A DNA stretch of 64,000 nt, from NCBI RefSeq assembly GCF_017352375.1, contig NZ_JAFEVR010000009.1:372001-436000 (forward strand). Direction: 5' to 3'. This document shows positions 62,086 to 64,000 of the stretch, one piece after another; the first letter of the stretch is position 1; every line of letters starts with the position of its first letter. The notes under the pieces were generated by a model. It searched no databases, was not told the DNA's origin, and was given only the letters and a program-made list of their open reading frames with translations. Position numbers and translations under genes: made by a program. The stretch is from Mycolicibacterium sp. S2-37 (GTDB lineage: Bacteria; Actinomycetota; Actinomycetes; Mycobacteriales; Mycobacteriaceae).

Positions 62086-62976
62086 GTGACTCAACCATGG
62101 TCAGTGTCCCGGCTCGGCGATATGAGTGGCCGGCGCATCATCGTCACCGGCGCCACCAACGGTGTCGGCCTCGCGACGGCGACAGCGCTCGCCCGCGCCG
62201 GAGCCGACGTCATCCTGGCGGTCCGCAACCTCGAACTCGGCGCGCAGCGCGCCGCGGAGATGGGCGGTCGGACATCCGTGGTCAAACTCGATCTCGCCGA
62301 CCAGTCGTCGGTCCGGGCGTTTCCCGGATTGTTCGACGGTGACGTCGACGTGCTCGTCAACAACGCCGGATTGGTGGCCCAACGCCGCAGCGAGACCGTC
62401 GACGGCTTCGAGATGACGATGGGCACCAACTTCCTCGGCCCGTTCACACTCACCAATCTGCTGTTCGAGCGGGTGCGGTCGAAGATCATCAACGTGGGCT
62501 CCGACGCCCACAAGTCGGCCACCATCGACTTCGACGATCCCCACCTGCGCTCGCGCAAGTGGTCGGCGTTCCCGGCCTACGCCCGCTCGAAGCTCGCGGT
62601 GATGCTGTGGGGACTCGAGCTGGACCGCCGGTTGCGGGCTGCCGGTTCGCCGGTCAACGCCTACCTGACCCATCCGGGCTACGTCGCCTCGAATCTGGCC
62701 AACGTCTCCGACACCCGGATCATGTCGGCGTTCCACTCGGTGGTGACGACGGTGGCGAACGTGATCGGCAACGACATCGAGGCCGGCGCCGCGCCCACGC
62801 TGTACTGCCTGACCGAGCCGATCCCGCCGGGCAGTTACGTCGGCATCGACGGCCGGTTCGGATTCAAAGGCGGCCCCGCGCTCAGCGGCCGGACCGCGAA
62901 CGCCTGCGACTACGGCGCCGCGCGCAGGCTGTGGGAGTTCGCCGAGCAGGAGACCGGCACCACGCTGCCGGTCTAG
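62086..62976 (+). CDS. SDR-family oxidoreductase (retinol dehydrogenase-like)
   Basis: 296 residues. The cofactor motif is IIVTGATNGVGLATATALARAG with the basic NADP-type residue in VRNLELG, then VLVNNAGLV, the catalytic Ser region NVGSDAHK and YARSKLAVML (YxxxK). The wider form resembles retinol dehydrogenase/protochlorophyllide reductase-like SDRs that are frequent in mycobacteria. It starts with GTG and is divergent from the minus-strand operon. A deazaflavin-type gene follows after 35 bases. Confidence 0.87.
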   Translation: MTQPWSVSRLGDMSGRRIIVTGATNGVGLATATALARAGADVILAVRNLELGAQRAAEMGGRTSVVKLDLADQSSVRAFPGLFDGDVDVLVNNAGLVAQRRSETVDGFEMTMGTNFLGPFTLTNLLFERVRSKIINVGSDAHKSATIDFDDPHLRSRKWSAFPAYARSKLAVMLWGLELDRRLRAAGSPVNAYLTHPGYVASNLANVSDTRIMSAFHSVVTTVANVIGNDIEAGAAPTLYCLTEPIPPGSYVGIDGRFGFKGGPALSGRTANACDYGAARRLWEFAEQETGTTLPV

Positions 62977-63011
62977 GGAATAACCGGCGGGCCTGCGCGG
63001 TTGCCGAGCCC

Positions 63012-63437
63012 GTGACTGAGCAACCGGAACTGAGCCCCACCGACTGGGTTCGCGAACAGACCGAGCGCATCCTGGCGCAGGGAACCACCGACGGCGTGGA
63101 GGTCCTCGATCGACCGGTCGTCCTGTTCACCACCCTCGGCGCCCAATCGGGCAAGAAGCGGTACGTACCGCTCATGCGGGTGGAGGAGAACGGCCGCTAC
63201 GCGATGGTGGCCTCCAAGGGCGGCGACCCCAAGCACCCGAGCTGGTATTTCAACGTCAAGGCCAATCCGACGGTCACCGTGCAGGACGGCGACAAGACGT
63301 TCACCGGCACCGCGCGCGAGATCGAGGGCGACGAGCGGGCGCACTGGTGGGCTCTCGCGGTCGAGGCCTACCCGCCGTACGCGGAGTACCAGACCAAGAC
63401 CGAACGGCAGATCCCGGTCTTCATCGTCGAACCGTAG
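63012..63437 (+). CDS. Deazaflavin (F420)-dependent nitroreductase-family protein
   Basis: 141 residues of the Ddn-like split-barrel family. The core is VVLFTTLGAQSGKKRYVPLMRVEENG followed by the hallmark GGDPKHPSWYFNVKANPTV and the C-terminal ERQIPVFIVEP. M. tuberculosis Ddn (Rv3547) uses F420H2; close relatives may be quinone reductases. The GTG at 63012 gives a length typical of the family; the frame upstream lies in the SDR gene. It is followed directly by the tRNA gene on the opposite strand. Confidence 0.87.
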   Translation: MTEQPELSPTDWVREQTERILAQGTTDGVEVLDRPVVLFTTLGAQSGKKRYVPLMRVEENGRYAMVASKGGDPKHPSWYFNVKANPTVTVQDGDKTFTGTAREIEGDERAHWWALAVEAYPPYAEYQTKTERQIPVFIVEP

Positions 63438-63440
63438 GAG

Positions 63441-63513
63441 TGCCCCCGGCAGGATTCGAACCTGCGGCCTTCTGCTCCGGAGGCAGACGCTCTATCCCCT
63501 GAGCTACGGGGGC
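63441..63513 (-). tRNA. tRNA-Arg (anticodon CCG)
   Basis: 73 bases forming a full cloverleaf. The acceptor stem pairs GCCCCCG with CGGGGGC, the D-arm contains GCTCAGGGGATAGAGC, and the anticodon loop CTCCGGA carries CCG, reading codon CGG. The T-arm has GGTTCGAATCC. The discriminator base is A and CCA is not encoded. The tRNA-Arg next to argS is the same order as in M. tuberculosis, although here it lies on the opposite strand from argS. Confidence 0.95.
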
Positions 63514-63612
63514 GCGTGGTGAACCGCGCCAATGGGCAGGCACAGCCTAGCGCATGGGGCGGCGGGGAATGGATTCGGGCGCTGACCACCCCAGACCATA
63601 GGATGGACCCCC

Positions 63613-64000
63613 GTGACACCCGCCGACCTCGCCGAGCTATTGAAGACCACCGCCGCCGCGGTGCTGGCCGAGCACGCTCTCGACGCCGCAGCGCTTCCCG
63701 CGACGGTCACGGTGGAGCGTCCGCGCAATCCCGAACACGGCGACTACGCGACCAATCTCGCTCTGCAGGTCGGCAAGAAGGCGGGCGCCAATCCGCGGGA
63801 GCTGGCGGGCTGGCTCGCCGAGGCCCTGGCCGCCACCGACGGCATCGCCTCGGCCGACGTGGCCGGGCCCGGGTTCGTCAACCTTCGTATCGAGGCGTCC
63901 GCTCAGAACGTGATCGTCGGGCAGATCATCTCCGCTGCGGACCGGTACGGCCACTCCGATGAGCTGGCCGGCCGCAGCGTCAACCTGGAGTTCGTCTCCG
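63613..64000 (+). CDS. argS: Arginyl-tRNA synthetase ArgS, N-terminal part
   Basis: The reading frame is cut by the window end after 129 codons. The visible part is the N-terminal tRNA-recognition domain of arginyl-tRNA synthetase: the helix TPADLAELLKTTAAAVL, the conserved RPRNPEHGDYATNLAL, and VAGPGFVNLRIEAS. The HIGH-type and KMSKS-type active-site motifs lie beyond the window. GTG start at 63613. It charges tRNA-Arg, one of which is encoded 100 bases upstream. M. tuberculosis argS is Rv1292. Confidence 0.95.
   Translation, partial: MTPADLAELLKTTAAAVLAEHALDAAALPATVTVERPRNPEHGDYATNLALQVGKKAGANPRELAGWLAEALAATDGIASADVAGPGFVNLRIEASAQNVIVGQIISAADRYGHSDELAGRSVNLEFVS

Noticed and set aside
63441..63513. 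tRNA-Arg as an integration site for a mobile element
   Set aside because: No integrase gene or repeat of the tRNA 3' end is seen in the flanking sequence, although the window ends close by.

Overview
The window is high-GC actinobacterial DNA and reads as a mycobacterium, most likely a fast-growing environmental Mycolicibacterium. Many genes start with GTG and overlap their neighbours by 1-4 bases. The backbone matches the Mycobacterium tuberculosis Rv1272c-Rv1292 segment in order: paired ABC exporter, lprB, lprC, SixA-like phosphatase, SbcD/SbcC-like pair, GMC oxidoreductase, oppADCB, beta-carbonic anhydrase, cysD, cysNC, Rrf2 regulator, and finally tRNA-Arg and argS. This synteny is from memory of the M. 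tuberculosis map. The fast-grower assignment is inferred from the large accessory blocks between backbone genes and from PGRS-like proteins that lack PE domains.

Layout. 1-7.9 kb: copper export pair copZ-copA with a CsoR/RicR-type operator, an acyl-CoA synthetase overlapping an AIM24-family gene, an unknown protein and a molybdopterin oxidoreductase. 7.9-20.2 kb: conserved Rv1272c-Rv1279-like block, with a DUF222/HNH (13E12 family) gene inserted after lprC. 20.2-28.9 kb: a histone-tail-like Lys/Ala/Pro protein, then the oppBCDA operon on the minus strand, extended downstream by a WS/DGAT acyltransferase and a CoA-transferase. 29.1-34.7 kb: an OmpR-type two-component system followed by a GT2-GtrA fusion and a GT39/ArnT-like transferase, apparently a regulated cell-envelope glycosylation module. 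34.7-40.1 kb: carbonic anhydrase, then a sulfate-activation operon cysD-cysNC-cysQ-isochorismatase-Rrf2 with a clear SigA-type promoter.

40-48.2 kb: assorted oxidoreductases, a NarL-type two-component system driving a DUF4097 protein, a TDT-family transporter, an LLM-class oxidoreductase and a DUF899 protein. 48.2-55.5 kb: an exported-protein region, with an NPLGLPPPP-repeat protein, a Tat/lipoprotein-type amine oxidase and three tandem paralogous secreted Gly-rich proteins. These three have PGRS-type cores, no PE domain, classical signal peptides, a shared hydrophobic N-terminal module, collagen-like Gly-X-Y tails and a shared promoter element at fixed distance from the start codon. I consider this trio the most unusual system in the window. 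55.7-63.4 kb: TetR/MFS divergent pair, then a five-gene minus-strand operon (NTF2-like, sulfotransferase, DUF1214, SDR, mycofactocin-type SDR) facing another SDR and a deazaflavin-dependent nitroreductase-like gene. The window ends in argS.

No insertion sequence, CRISPR array, rRNA gene or prophage was seen. All functional calls come from motif recognition by eye; no database search was possible.
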